The notes: a model not told the origin generated them from the letters alone. DNA of 64,000 nucleotides from Chrysophaeum taylorii (GCA_029834535.1 JAQMWT010000115.1:33626-97625), one strand, 5' to 3'. Shown: positions 9,331 to 20,177, numbered from the stretch's first letter. Translations and numbers: made by a program.

Positions 9331-9884
9331 TTATTTTTTAGTAAGAAAATGAAGACTTTTCGAAGACTAAGACTTTGTCGTGCTCTAGAAACTTTCACAC
9401 ACACCACCGTCGAATTGGATCTTCGCGATTTTTCTGCGCGTAGAGGGGCAAAAGACGCGTCGTTTGCGCACATAAAAACCGCCTGTTGCTCACACACCCC
9501 GGCCCCTGAATTTCGGCGCGCTTAGGTGCTTCTTAATTGTAGATCTATTCTAACTCACTGGTATTTTTTTGTCCAAAACTTCCAGTTCGTTCGTTCACAA
9601 ACGGACGGCCGAGGACGCGCACCTCCTTCGCAGTAGCAGGGCAAGGCAGGGCAGGGCAGGGCAAGGCAGGGCAGGGCACCCCTGGTAGTCTAGTAAGAAA
9701 AGGAAGAATTTTCTTTTGCTAGCCACGAGTTTCTCTTCGTCCCCCAACTGTAACTCTCCGGTAATACTTTTTTCAAAAACTCCAGTTCGTTCCTAAACGG
9801 TACGGACACACCGTCACGATACATTCATGTTCAACAGAACCGAAGGACCTCGTGGTGTGTGCGGGATATTTTCGATTCCGATCG
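9331..9884. other. Intergenic stretch with a diverged duplication
   Basis: No gene seen. TAGTAAGAAAATGAAGA (about 9339) recurs as TAGTAAGAAAAGGAAGA (about 9691), and the CCAGTTCGTTC-containing block at about 9581 recurs at about 9782, so about 250 bp appears duplicated. Between the copies lies a GGGCA/CAGGG tract (about 9640-9680). Confidence 0.6.
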
Positions 9885-11468
9885 ATGGTGGCGGACCTCA
9901 AGGTGGTGGTGGTCACGGCGGCGACCGTCGTCGGCGTCGTGGCTTTCGTGCATTCGCGGCCCGACTGGAGCTTCGCGACCGCGCTCCTGATGGACGTCGT
10001 GCTCCTGTACGCCGCGTGGACCGCTGGGTCCTTCCTCACCTACAACTTGGCCGTCGGCAAGACCCCAAAGGCCCGGTGGCTGCCGCCGGGCCTGTCGCTG
10101 TGCTTGCTGGTGGCGCAGCCCGAGAAATTCTGGGCACGGCTTCGGGCATTGGCCCTCTCGCCCGATTCGGGGGGCGCGGCCATCTTCCAACTCCTCGGAA
10201 CGCGGGCGGTGCTTTGCGCCGATCGAGCCATGATGCGCGTCGTCACGATGGACGACGAGCACTTCGACCACTACGCGCACCCAAACGCGCGGTGGCTATT
10301 CTACACGACGACGCAGAACCAGCTCATTGTCATGCCAAACGAGATTCACGGCATCGTTCGCGCTCAATTCCACGCCTTTTTGAGCACGACCGCGCTCGCG
10401 AGTCCGACGGGCATCGTCGAACGGGTCTGGACGGCGACCCACGAGTACGTGTCGAGTATTCTTTGCTCCAACAATAAAGAATCGGCCGACGTCGACGTCC
10501 GCGTCTGGACTCAGGCGCTCCTCGCGCACCTCATGCTCACCAACGTCCGGCCGGGCTTTGCCGACGGCGAGGCCCTCCCCGAGGGGACCACCGTCTGGGA
10601 TGTCTGCCGCGACATCCAGACCTTCACCTTGGGCTTCTTGTCGCTGCCAATCCCCTGGCGCCCTTTTGGCCTCGGCGAGGCGATCGCCGCCGGCGAGCGC
10701 GTCATCGACATCATCATGATCTGGATCAAATCCGTCCGCGAATCGCCCGCCGAGACTCACAAGAGTCGCGGCTTCCTCGAGACGTGGATGGACGAGATCA
10801 AGAAGGAACCCGCGACTTCGAAAATGCTCTCGGACAGAGACGTTGCCGTCAACGTCCTCGACATGGTCTTCGCATCCCAGGACGCGACCAACTCGGCCGT
10901 CTGCTTTGCCGTCGGCTACCTCGCGACCCATCCCGATGCCGTCGCGAGACTCCGCCTCGAGCTCGCGCGCAACGACACCACCAAGTCCTCGCCGGCCCAA
11001 TTCGTCGCCCACAACGACCTCTTCAACAACTTCATCCTCAACCTCCTCTCGAGGATGCCGCCCGTCCCGATGACTCTACGAATTGCCAAGAAGCGTTGCA
11101 CGCTCGCCGGCGACAAGCCGGGCCCGCCTGTTCGCATCCTCCCTGGCGACGTCATCGTGCAGTCCATCGAGGCCCTCTCCGACGTCCATAACGGCTCTCA
11201 CAACGTCACCCCCGACGACCTCTTCGCCCCGCCAACCGACCCAAACTTCGTCCGAGCTCTCACGTTCGGCATGGGCAGACACAAGTGCCCGGGAAAGTTC
11301 TACGCCATCCTCGTCGTCAAGCTCATCGTCGCTGCCATCGTCGCTGATGTCGACCTCGCCCCCCTCGACTACGACCCCGCCGCCCTCATGTACTATCCTA
11401 CCATCTTCCCAACCAAATCCACCTTTCGACTCACCCCCCGCGATCTCAACGACAAACACCGCGCCTAG
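9885..11468 (+). CDS. Cytochrome P450, CYP710/CYP61-like (sterol C-22 desaturase-like)
   Basis: 527 aa, intronless, starting with a hydrophobic anchor (MVADLKVVVVTAATVVGVVAF) that would hold it on the ER. The haem loop FGMGRHKCPGKFYA near the C-terminus gives the Cys ligand. The I-helix segment MVFASQDATNSAV closely resembles the FASQDAS motif typical of sterol C-22 desaturases, and the C-terminal YYPTIFPTKSTFRLTP fits that family's end. Oddity: the K-helix, expected as E-x-x-R before RPP, reads NLLSRMPP, so both the Glu and Arg of ExxR appear replaced. It is either a divergent member or altered in haem binding. The family role is sterol side-chain desaturation; activity here is inferred only. 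Confidence 0.8.
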   Translation: MVADLKVVVVTAATVVGVVAFVHSRPDWSFATALLMDVVLLYAAWTAGSFLTYNLAVGKTPKARWLPPGLSLCLLVAQPEKFWARLRALALSPDSGGAAIFQLLGTRAVLCADRAMMRVVTMDDEHFDHYAHPNARWLFYTTTQNQLIVMPNEIHGIVRAQFHAFLSTTALASPTGIVERVWTATHEYVSSILCSNNKESADVDVRVWTQALLAHLMLTNVRPGFADGEALPEGTTVWDVCRDIQTFTLGFLSLPIPWRPFGLGEAIAAGERVIDIIMIWIKSVRESPAETHKSRGFLETWMDEIKKEPATSKMLSDRDVAVNVLDMVFASQDATNSAVCFAVGYLATHPDAVARLRLELARNDTTKSSPAQFVAHNDLFNNFILNLLSRMPPVPMTLRIAKKRCTLAGDKPGPPVRILPGDVIVQSIEALSDVHNGSHNVTPDDLFAPPTDPNFVRALTFGMGRHKCPGKFYAILVVKLIVAAIVADVDLAPLDYDPAALMYYPTIFPTKSTFRLTPRDLNDKHRA

Positions 11469-13626
11469 TTGTTATTCTCGGGAAAAACTCGACGACACTT
11501 CGCCCGCGACGGTATACGCCGCGCTTTTTATTGCGGCACGCAACAACAACAAACAACAACAGCAACAACAACAACAAAGAAGGCTACTTCGAACGCTCGT
11601 TTCATTTTTTCAAAACTCACGTTGTTGCACGTCCCTTCGTTTCTGGCTCATCGAGAAGAGCCTTTTTCTTGTGGCGATGCCACCACTCACGGCTTTAAGT
11701 TATTCCCGTTTACGCGACGCGACGCTCCGTGTGCCTTCGTTATCCACCTTCTAAGATTTTCCATCTCCATCTTTTTATTATATCCATTTGTGACCGACCT
11801 CAAGGACAAACCTCCACATACACCTGACGCGCGACGACACCCCCCGCCCGCCGCCGCGAGAATCCACACGAGGAGACAGTAGTGGCCCGTGCACGTAGAT
11901 CTTCCTGCAAACGCTGATCTCCGTAATGGAGGCCTCGTCGCAAATCGCAGTCTGTGCCGATGGCCCAATCGACAACCGAGGCTTTTCGTGTCTCCAGCTC
12001 GTTCGGCAGCGAATGACCGTTCTTTTCCTAAAGAAGTTGCCGCTACCTTGCCACCAGAAACTGTGAGTCGGTGGAATAAGGATAGCTCCATGGCTTTGGA
12101 CATATATTCCAAGTTCACCGTCCTCCTCGCGTGTCGGCGCCGGCAACCATCGACACGTACGCCTGCCTGCGCGTGGTAGCGACGTCAACCCAAACGACAG
12201 TCCCATAGGCATATCGCTGCCGCGAAAAAGAGAAGAAAGGTCAAATGATGAATAACCAGCAGTAGCACGGTTCTGAGCGAGAAAAAAACGTGCCTGTTTG
12301 CCATCAGCAACACCATAATTTTAAAGACGCCGTGTCAAAACGTAGCGTTATTGTACGACGATAGCGAAATCGTGGACGCACATGTGCATTTTCTTTCTTT
12401 TGTTCTTTCGACTGGGGGCGTTGCCATTCGGGTCACAAAACCCAACGAGAATGTCGCCACACTGGAGCCATCTTTGCTCCGCGGTGCACACTTTACGCTC
12501 TTGGCGTACGTCTCGGCGACGGCGATGAAGTTCGACACCTTGATATCCGCTGCTCGTCTCTGGCCTAGCGCCACTGCGCTGTCTTAATGTTGTGTGCGCA
12601 TGCTTTGTCATAGATGAGCCGTTGCATACCAGGACTGCCAAATCTCACGATCGCTGTTCTCATAGATCCACCCTTGCGACGGCTCTGATTACCGCATGCC
12701 GCGACTCTTCGCGCCCTCCTCCTTCTCAATACGCAGATTGTGGGCGATGACGCCAAGAAACACCACGAGCGCGGTCTTGCCCGGGCGTTGAACGACACCA
12801 CCAGGTTGTCGGTGATCTTGGCGAAGTCGCCCCGCCATCGCGGTCGCTGCGTCCTCGAGCTTGCGGACACGACATTTCGCCCGGGCTGCCGGAGTGGCCT
12901 GGAAGAACACGTGCTCGTGAAAATCTCGGAGCGGCTTCTAGTTTTCGAGAGATTCTCCATTGTCTCCCGGTCGAGGTAGCGGATGTTAGTTGTGTTTTGA
13001 GCTGTCAGCAGTTGCACTGGGCAGTCGTCGGGTGTCGTGTTCGCTCGGCCTCTAAAGAGTCGTCCGCGCGCTCGACCGACAGACAACGCCGGCACTTACC
13101 GTCGAATCGCGCACCTCAGCTCGCACTCGAGGTGCCGGACGACGCCCTTGGTGTCGGTGAAGAGCTACTTTCCCCAACAAGCTCGACATTGAGAAATGTA
13201 TATAATTGCGCCTTTTCCAGTCCAAAGTCGGCGTTGCTGCCCACGCCGCGCGCGCCGGCGCCGCACGGCGCCTCCCTTGCGGCCAACACCCCACTCGTCT
13301 CCGTCTCTCACGGCGATGACCTCGATGGGCCAATCGTCTACTACGCCAAGCAGGCCGCGACGTCTCGACGACGCGGGACGAGCTTTGGTTGTGTTGACCT
13401 CGGTTGCCACCCCCTCTGGATGCGTGCCCTTGGATGCGGTCACGAGCGGTTGAGGACAACATCCGCGCATCCAAGAACGGTCGGCCGCCGCTTCTGGAAC
13501 GACAGCGACGGCACCCAGGGGCAGGCAGGCAGCATTGGCAATCAATTTCGACGATCTTTTTGGGTCGGTCGAGGAACTCGATAACAACGTGAACAAAACA
13601 ATGACGAGAGAAGAACGTCAAGGGTG
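11469..13626. other. Gene-poor region with broken reading frames
   Basis: Begins with a (CAA)n tract (about 11545-11577). Several overlapping minus-strand frames (11778-12212, 12335-12641, 12565-13095, 13165-13596) each run 80-175 codons with no shared frame, no clear starts and no domain I recognise. The pattern resembles decayed mobile-element coding sequence, but I cannot name a family. Confidence 0.4.
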
Positions 13627-14378
13627 CTAGGAGGCGCAACGCGGTGCGCGACGAGGGGAGACCACGATGATGTTGAGGGAGTCCAGGAGGGCCTCGGTGT
13701 CGTTGTCGAGCCAGAACGCGTCGAGCGCCGTCGCCTGCGAGCACAAAACCTCCCTCCGGGAAAGGAAAACGGCAAAAGGAGAAACGGACGATGCGAGCGT
13801 CGGTGTCGAGGATGAGGTCTTTGAGACGGGCGCGTTCCCGGAGTCGGCCGTCTCCGTAGAGGCGCGCTGCCGCGTCCAAGGCGATGCCAAAGCCTAGCAC
13901 GGGAGATGCGACAAAGAGGCACAAAGGCGGACTACTGACGGTGGCGATCAGTGATTTGGCCGAAATTCGAGCGCATCGTCGCCGAGGGCCGGAGCACCCG
14001 TTTGCCGGGTTTGACGTACTCGGCGCGGGGGACGGCATCGGGCTCGGGTCGCCGCCTGAGGCTCCGCGCCAGGATAGCCTTGCGGAGCTCGAGGTCGAGG
14101 CTCTTGCGGGCGGCTTGGATGACGGGCGAGACATTTCTTCCGTTGATCCTTCGGACGAAACCAAGCGCTCTGCGGATGGCGTCGCGGCGCAACGCGCGGT
14201 CGAGGGCTCGCGCGGCCGAGTGCAGCCTCGGCGCGCCGGCATCGAGGACGCGCGCTTCTCGCAAGTCACCTGGGTCGGGACGGCACCAGAGGAGCTGGTT
14301 GACGAGATCCCTTCGCAGCCGAAAGTCGAGGTTTCTCGCGGCGGGGTCGAGGCTTGCTGCGCGGCGACGAGACACCAT
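13627..14378 (-). CDS. Orphan basic protein (3 exons), head to head with the antenna gene
   Basis: Exons 13940-14378, 13790-13893 and 13627-13734, separated by introns of 46 bp (13894-13939, GTCAGT...GCTAG) and 55 bp (13735-13789, GTCCGT...TCGCAG), give 216 aa with a continuous frame. The N-terminal two thirds are Arg/Leu-rich and helical (RRDLVNQLLW, RRINGRNVSPVIQAARKSL). The C-terminal part is acidic-amphipathic (FGIALDAAARLYGDGRL, ALDAFWLDNDTEALLDSL). I know no matching family. Splicing across frames that individually hit stops, with residues that remain protein-like, supports a real gene. The ATG lies 118 bp from the antenna gene's ATG, implying a shared promoter. Confidence 0.6.
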
Positions 14379-14496
14379 AATCTGTCTGTCTGTCAGTTTC
14401 TCTAACGGTCTTTTCGATCCAAGACAACAACCCTTACCATCGTTGAAGATCGAGGGAAACTCTAGCTTGCGTAGCAGGATCGCACTACAGAAGACC
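14379..14496. promoter_or_regulatory. Probable bidirectional promoter
   Basis: Only 118 bp separate the start codons of the orphan gene (minus) and the antenna gene (plus). A CTGTCTGTCTGTC tract (14381-14393) sits at the orphan side. No other motif is assigned. Confidence 0.5.
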
Positions 14497-15269
14497 ATGG
14501 CCAAGGTCCTCTTCCTCGCGTCGTGCGTCGCCGCCTTCAAGTAGGTGTCCCCGTAAGCTCGTCTCATCGTCACCGCCGCAGCTTCGGGTCGAAGGCGCCC
14601 TCGAAGTCGTCGTCCGCGCCGACGGGCGTCGGCGCAGAGCGGCCTTCTGCGGCGCTTCCGTGGACGACGACCGTCCTCGACGGGAGCTACGTCGGCGACA
14701 AGGGGTTCGACCCCCTCGGATTCTCCAAGTACGCCCCGGGTGCGTGGTGGTTCGGCGAGGAAGGCGACGGCTCCCTCAAGATCTTCCGGGAGGCCGAGCT
14801 CATTCACGGCAGAATCGCTCAGCTCGCCTGCCTCGGCTGGATCTTCCCCGAGCTCTACCACTTCCCCGGCAACGCCCAGACCGGCGTCGACGCCTACGCG
14901 GCAGTGAACCCCTACGAGGCTGTCGACCGCATCCCTTCGCTCGCCTGGATCCAGATCCTCGCCTTCATGGCATCCCTTGAGATCTTCCGCCTCAACCGGC
15001 TCAAGAACCCCGACTACATCCCGGGCGACCTCGGTCTCGGTCAGGGCGAGGGCCGCTGGAACCCTTTTGGCTTCGAGTACACCGAGGAGGAGTACTACGA
15101 AAAGCAGCTTCAGGAACTCGAGCACTGCCGCCTCGCGATGCTCGGCATCGTCGGCCTCGCCGCCAAGTCCTCGGGCACCGACATCGGCGTCCTTGCCCAG
15201 CTTGGCGAGTCCTTTAGCAAGCCCGAGTACGCCTCCACTGTTGGCTTCTATTTCCCCGAGGGCATCTAA
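14497..15269 (+). CDS. Fucoxanthin chlorophyll a/c-type light-harvesting protein
   Basis: Antenna protein binding chlorophyll and carotenoid in the thylakoid. Exons 14497-14540 and 14582-15269, joined over a 41-bp intron (GTAGGT...CCGCAG), give 243 aa. The leader MAKVLFLASCVAAFNFGSKAP has a hydrophobic signal peptide ending VAA followed by Phe, the hallmark of proteins entering the four-membrane plastid of heterokont algae. Next come DKGFDPLGFSKYAP, helix 1 with EAELIHGRIAQLACLGW (the chlorophyll-binding E-x-x-H/N-x-R), a middle helix and helix 3 with ELEHCRLAMLGIVGLAA. Length and three-helix layout fit the LHC superfamily. Subfamily (Lhcf/Lhcr) is uncertain. Confidence 0.93.
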
Positions 15270-16242
15270 GTTTGCAGTCAAAACGTCATTGTGCCTCGGG
15301 AACCTTGGGTTCGTCGCTCACTGCCGCTGCTGCTTCTTTTCTTCAAGACCATACGTACGACGGCCTCCCTCTTCTCTGTAATGGGGCTTTCTGCCTCACA
15401 AGGAGTGCTTATGATGGAGCATATGCTAAACAGATCCCACCTTTCTCCGTGCGCGCGCGCCTCCATCTTTTCCTGCCCTGCGCGAGAAACGGAACATCCC
15501 CTGAAAACGACGTACGTAAGTGCCCGCCGAGTAATAATAAATTGCCGCGCGAAGGGGATATGCGCAGGATGTGGGAACAATACAGGCGGACAGACGCCCC
15601 AGACGTCTTGAAGTGTGTCTCTCATGTGCGGCTCACGTACCGACGATGCGCCATCCTGATCCCGAGGAATAGCCACGTTGGCCCTACGGCAACCGAAGAG
15701 AGGGAGGGGGGGGGGGGGGGGGGGGGGGTGGGGGGAGTCAGGGCCACGAGAAACGACGCGCGAAGACCACGGAGAAGAAAGACTGCATGGGAGATCAACG
15801 CGTTTCATGGAGGTCACCCGACAAGTCGACCTGACCTCGAAGTCATCAGCTACGAAGCCACGGCGGCTGCGTTGGCACAAAGCTTCTCTCCGCGCTTCGC
15901 CCCAAGTACCTCGCCAGCTCGCTGGCCCTACACACGTCGGGCTCCGGATAGAAAAGCGCGCAGCCACTGGTCTTGCGACGCTCCTGGGCGTCGTGGAGCG
16001 CTTCGAAGACCGCGCATTGGTAATTTTTATGCACATCAGTGCGCTTCTTAGTTGCATTAAGGGTCTTGCGCTTTCGCTAGGTATCCTGAGGACGCGACAT
16101 AGGAAGTCGACGATGAGCGCACGACATTTTGCGGTAATGACCGCGACCCCGTAGGCCCGGGGTTTGTGTGTGGCCATTCAAGAACGTTTCTAGAGAAAAA
16201 GAAAAAACGTGCGTGTTCGTCGAGAACACGAACAGCTGCCTT
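15270..16242. other. Intergenic stretch
   Basis: No gene seen. Reading frames on both strands lack good starts and domains. It contains the long G run annotated separately. Confidence 0.5.
15703..15734 (+). repeat. Long poly-G tract
   Basis: A run of about 23 consecutive G (15706-15728), extended by GGGA and TGGGGGG on either side. It could fold as a G-quadruplex and is a likely site of assembly length error. Confidence 0.85.
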
Positions 16243-16734
16243 ATGACGAACAACAAATTGCTCTATCTCTTGGCCACCGGGGCCAGCGCGCTGACGATGA
16301 TGGTGGCAACGACGGAGCGAACGAGGACGATACCACGGACCACGCCGCGGCCCAAGACCCGAGAGGCCGATCGCGGCGACGAATTTGAGTATTTCCTGGA
16401 TAGAGACGCGCGGCGCGAGGACACTAACGGATTCCACCTGCTCCTCCTCGGACAGACTTTTATGAAGCCGCGCATGACAGTGCCCTACGCGGCGGGCGCG
16501 CTCTCGATGGTGTTGGAGATGGACGATACGACAGCGACCGAGCGCGCGAGCTTTGCCAACGAGCACGGTATGTCGTGCCTGGGCAACTGGCAACGAGATG
16601 AGGCCCTCAACAATGCCAAGCAGCTTTCCGCCCGAGACCTTTCGGTGCGCGTCGTTCCGGGCGTCAAAGGGAAGCAGGATTGGCAAGGTAGCCCCGCGAA
16701 CGCGAACCCGGATGGTCTCCCTACGAGTGTGTAG
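16243..16734 (+). CDS. ClpS-like adaptor, probably plastid-targeted
   Basis: 163 aa. ClpS proteins hand N-degron substrates to the Clp protease. The start at 16243 gives MTNNKLLYLLATGASALTMM, a signal-peptide-like leader expected of a complex-plastid protein. The core reads FHLLLLGQTFMKPRMTVPYAAGALSMVL, then an EHGMSCLGNW block, then ARDLSVRVVPG. This layout (hydrophobic strand, helix, GxxxxG/C loop, closing strand) resembles ClpS-core domains of heterokont algae. The usual bacterial NDD metal-site residues after the first strand are not obvious (GQTF here), so substrate recognition may differ. I assign the family by similarity of pattern, at moderate confidence. Confidence 0.55.
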   Translation: MTNNKLLYLLATGASALTMMVATTERTRTIPRTTPRPKTREADRGDEFEYFLDRDARREDTNGFHLLLLGQTFMKPRMTVPYAAGALSMVLEMDDTTATERASFANEHGMSCLGNWQRDEALNNAKQLSARDLSVRVVPGVKGKQDWQGSPANANPDGLPTSV

Positions 16735-18761
16735 ACAGTTCGCTTTTTCCGTCCTAAGGAAAGTCACATACAACCCCCCTCCCCTGCGTGTACCATATCA
16801 TACCCCTTCAGCTGGCGCGATTTCGCCAAGGTGAACGAAAACTCCCCCTTGTAATTCTGTAGTGTCTCATGCGCGTTGCGCGTATTAATTAATTAATCCG
16901 ACGTCTCTTTCTTATGGCACGTATTTAATTAAAAGGAGGAGGGATTCACAATGTATGCGTGTGCGATATTGCTATCAGTGCTTGTCAACGAACTTTTCGT
17001 GAGGGGCGGCGTTTCCCGGCCGGCTCGCCTGGATCAGAGGAGAGAGCAGACCTTAAAAGCCCTCGTTGGGAAGGGATCTATGTTGTTTATGTATGCGGAC
17101 TCGGGACTCGGCACCCTGCATAGCCGTGCGGCGGCGTCGGTACTAAAACGGGAGATGCCGAGAGCGTCCGTATCTGCTGCTTTTTCCTGAGAGATGCGAA
17201 CCATGAAACGCGGTCCAGGGCGGAACTATAATGAGTGTAAGACCCGGTGACCGGCGCTCCCCTCCGAAACTCTCGCGAACCCTGGCAGGCTGCCAGGTGT
17301 AGAATTCGGGCGGGAGTCGATAGCCCCGGGTCAGCTGGCTCCGCCGTGCTTTCTTTCTTTTTATCTACCGTTTGGTTTCGAAAACCGACTGCAGCATGAG
17401 GGAGAGGCTCGGTGGCGCGGGCTAGGAAGTCGAGGACGTTGCCTGCGTTTGGGTGGTTGCTAATAGCTGACTGCTACGTGTGGCAGGAGTTTGGTGGATA
17501 GGATACGGACTAAGAGTGCAAAGGGCGGTCGAAGACGTCACACAGGTGCAGATGACGCACACACCATCCAACTGGGTAGGGCCGGTGTAAACTTGCCCCA
17601 GAATCCACCAGGAAGGTTACAGCCAGACGGTCGCGCAGTGCATATACAAAAGAGTCGCACAGATGTGGTGCGCGAAAAACCGCGTCGACGCTTCGCCCGC
17701 GTCGAGGCTTCGCACGCGCCGGCACGACAGCCTGCCTGCAACAAGAGGTGGCAGCCCTACTAAATACCTACAAGTGCGAGGATGGCAGCAAAGGGGAGCA
17801 AAACAGGCGGGCAAAGCGGAGACGTTGGAGCCGTGAAACTGCGAAAGAAGAGGAGGAAAGATGCCGAAGCGAAAACCAGTAGGCTGCGAAAGAGCAGCCC
17901 GCGAGTGCCACCCCCTCTAAGTGATGATAGAGGTTGGCAAAGGGCCGGTTGCGGGGGGGTTGGGCAAACAGAGAAAGAGGAGATAGGAGAGAAGAATGGC
18001 GAATAAACTAAGGGTAGGGGTGGGTAGAGGGGTATACGGGAAACTCAGAAGCGGAGAGGTGAGAAGGCGCAGGAAGCGCTAGGAAGACCAAGAGTGTTGC
18101 GGCGAGCGGACAGGGGGTCGGCGAGCGAACAGGTGGTCGAGTGGAGGATGCGGCGGTAGAGGAGCAGTATCCGCGAGACTGCGTCGCAAATTTGCACGGT
18201 GGGGCACTGGGTTATTGATTGGGACTTCGCGGCCCCTGTCTCCGAGCACCTGCAAGAGTCGATCTCTCGCAGCGAGCTCAACATTGCCTTGTACAACACA
18301 CCCTGTGCTTGATGTCAAGCCGTCGGTCGATCAGCCCGCGGCAGGTCCCGACGTCGAGATGCCCTAGGCTCGGAGGCTCGCGACGATGCGTAAGCTTGCT
18401 CCGGTCCCAGGGCGCACAGGCTGTGCGGGCGCTGCCACAGAGATGCCCCGGCTGCACGCGAGGCTAGCATCAGATTCTCTGGCCTGTCCGTTGTGACGTC
18501 CTCAAAAATGAATTCCATTCCACCCACGTCAGTGATTGTTCCAATCCTAAACCCGGAGAATGTGGGTACGTAGTGGCTCTTCGCCACGTCACAATTCTTG
18601 CATTCCACGTCATCATTGACCATAATTATAAACCCTCTGGGAGAGAGAGATGTGTCTGAAATCAGAGTAGAATAGAGACTACGGCTCGATCAGCAGCCAG
18701 AGCCTGCGGAAGGTTCCGGACAGAAACACCCTCCTTGAAGTCTCCTTCTAGCGTCAACACG
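16735..18761. other. Gene-poor region
   Basis: No gene I can support. TTAATTAATTAAT and ATTTAATTAAA occur near 16885-16930. Frames at 17491-17763, 17510-17814 and 18045-18318 are short, often start at non-ATG codons and lack domains. The segment 18315-18623 (minus) is 102 codons with no recognisable motif. Confidence 0.4.
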
Positions 18762-19427
18762 ATGGCCACCATGACGGTGCGTCTGTTCAAGAAGGGTTCG
18801 GACGATTCTAGCGCTTCGATGTGCCTGAAGTCTGCCTTCGAGGACGACCCGTTCGCGCGTGCCTTCATGCCCGGGCAAGTGTACGAGGATTTAGGCGCGG
18901 AGATGTACCGGAAATGGATAGACTTGCTCCAGGGGTTCGGGATGACGTACGTCGTGGAGTGCGAGGGCGTGACCAAGACTGTGGCCGCGTGGGAGCCGGA
19001 CCATGAGCCGATCTGGGCGTACCCGAAGATGTTGCTCTTCTTGGCGTGGTGCTTGTGGAAATTCGGCGCGAAACAAACGTTTCGCATCTTCAAGTTAATG
19101 TCGTCGGGTGACGAGAAACGCGCGAAGCACGCCCCGACCGCCTACCGTCTCTCCGTGCTAGGCACCGTCGCCGACTTTCAGGGCCGAGGTGCGGGGACGA
19201 AAGTCCTGAAACCGATGCTCGATCGAGCTGACCGCGAAAATTTTCCTTGCTATCTCGAGAGCAGCAACCCGAAGAACGTACCTTTTTACAAGCGAAACGG
19301 TTTCAAGATAGTCGAAGAGTGCTATCCGCTCCAAGACTGGCCCGAGTACCGCGAGTCCAAGGGCCCCGTCATGACCCTCATGTACCGCGACGTGCCCCCC
19401 GACGGCGAAACATCCAGCACCAACTAA
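18762..19427 (+). CDS. GNAT-family N-acetyltransferase
   Basis: 221 aa starting at ATG 18762 (MATMTVRLFKKG). The acetyl-CoA site is LSVLGTVADFQGRGAGTKVL, with Q-G-R-G-A-G matching the GNAT motif A Q/R-x-x-G-x-G/A. A following LESSNPKNVPFYKRNGFKIV is the common motif-B tail (YxxxGF). The N-terminal part is adapted to an unknown substrate. The acyl acceptor cannot be deduced. No intron is needed. The 3' end abuts a fragment of the repeat family at 19486. Confidence 0.85.
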   Translation: MATMTVRLFKKGSDDSSASMCLKSAFEDDPFARAFMPGQVYEDLGAEMYRKWIDLLQGFGMTYVVECEGVTKTVAAWEPDHEPIWAYPKMLLFLAWCLWKFGAKQTFRIFKLMSSGDEKRAKHAPTAYRLSVLGTVADFQGRGAGTKVLKPMLDRADRENFPCYLESSNPKNVPFYKRNGFKIVEECYPLQDWPEYRESKGPVMTLMYRDVPPDGETSSTN

Positions 19428-19485
19428 AGGAAAAACAGTCCGAAAAAAACCAAAAAGCACACACGGGCGCTGGACGGGCATCCCC

Positions 19486-19700
19486 CCTCTTAGCAGTCGA
19501 GTTTTTTTTAAGCCCCACGACATTCCCTGTCGCAAGACGTCACGTGTGTCCGGCGTATGACCTACGGGCGGTCGGGCCCGTCCGCCTGCCCCGGAGCTAG
19601 GCGTTGACCCCGACTAGGCTCCGCCTTTCAGGCATCCCTCACGTCTCCACCCCTTACAACTAACTGAGCGGGGTACCCACCTCCACCTTCCAGGAGGCAT
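19486..19700 (+). repeat. Fragment of the 58-64 kb repeat family
   Basis: CCCCCTCTTAGCAGTCGA (from about 19487) and the block from about 19556 (CGTATGACCTACGGGCGG, then GGCGTTGACCCCGACTAGG, then GGCATCCCTCAC) match in order the sequence at about 61,558-61,735. It is a partial, diverged copy away from the main array. Confidence 0.65.
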
Positions 19701-20015
19701 CCCTCGCGCAAGCATCGCCAGCGTTCGCGTCAGAACGCAGACGCGTGCGAGCACGTCTTCGCGCTTGGAGGCTTCGTTCATGTGCTGCAGCATCGTCAGA
19801 ACGAAGAAGGCGGCGCCGTCGACGCGCTGCGCTTTTTTTTTGCTCCCGTCGCGCCGCAGCGTGGTTGTCAACCTCGACGTGCCACTGTCATCCCCGCCTT
19901 CATCATCGACCGCATCAATCAGTTTCGCCAGTGGTGGTGGTGGTGGTGGTGGTGGTGAGAGAGAGCAATGTCGCCTTTGGTTTGGGTCGTGGCCGCAGGT
20001 TTTGTGCCGTTGCAT
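19614..20015 (-). CDS. Hypothetical protein, head to head with VWA8
   Basis: 133 codons from an ATG at 20015. The N-terminus has a proline run encoded by the CCA repeat; the middle (LAKLIDAVDDEGGDD, then VDGAAFFVLTMLQHMNEAS, KREDVLARVCVLTRTLAML) looks like helical, conserved-type protein. The last third runs into the repeat fragment (19486-19700), so the real 3' end may lie elsewhere: a splice donor-like GTGGAGGTGGGT follows the protein-like part. I do not recognise a family; weak call. Confidence 0.35.
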   Translation of the reverse strand: MQRHKTCGHDPNQRRHCSLSPPPPPPPPLAKLIDAVDDEGGDDSGTSRLTTTLRRDGSKKKAQRVDGAAFFVLTMLQHMNEASKREDVLARVCVLTRTLAMLARGMPPGRWRWVPRSVSCKGWRREGCLKGGA

Positions 20016-20177
20016 TATTCCGCGTTGTTTGGTCTCGTGGTGACCGACCGTCGCGACCTGAGCCTCGTGGCCCTCGCGTCTTCTTCACGTTATTATTATT
20101 ATTGCCGGTCCCCCCCCCCCCCTCCAAGAAGTAAGCCGACCTTCAAAACCCTAGCTACAACACTAGGCCCTATTATT

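Noticed and set aside
13932-15281. 449-codon minus-strand frame across the antenna gene
   Set aside because: Only its last ~146 codons (from 14378) belong to the spliced orphan gene; the rest is antisense to the antenna coding sequence.
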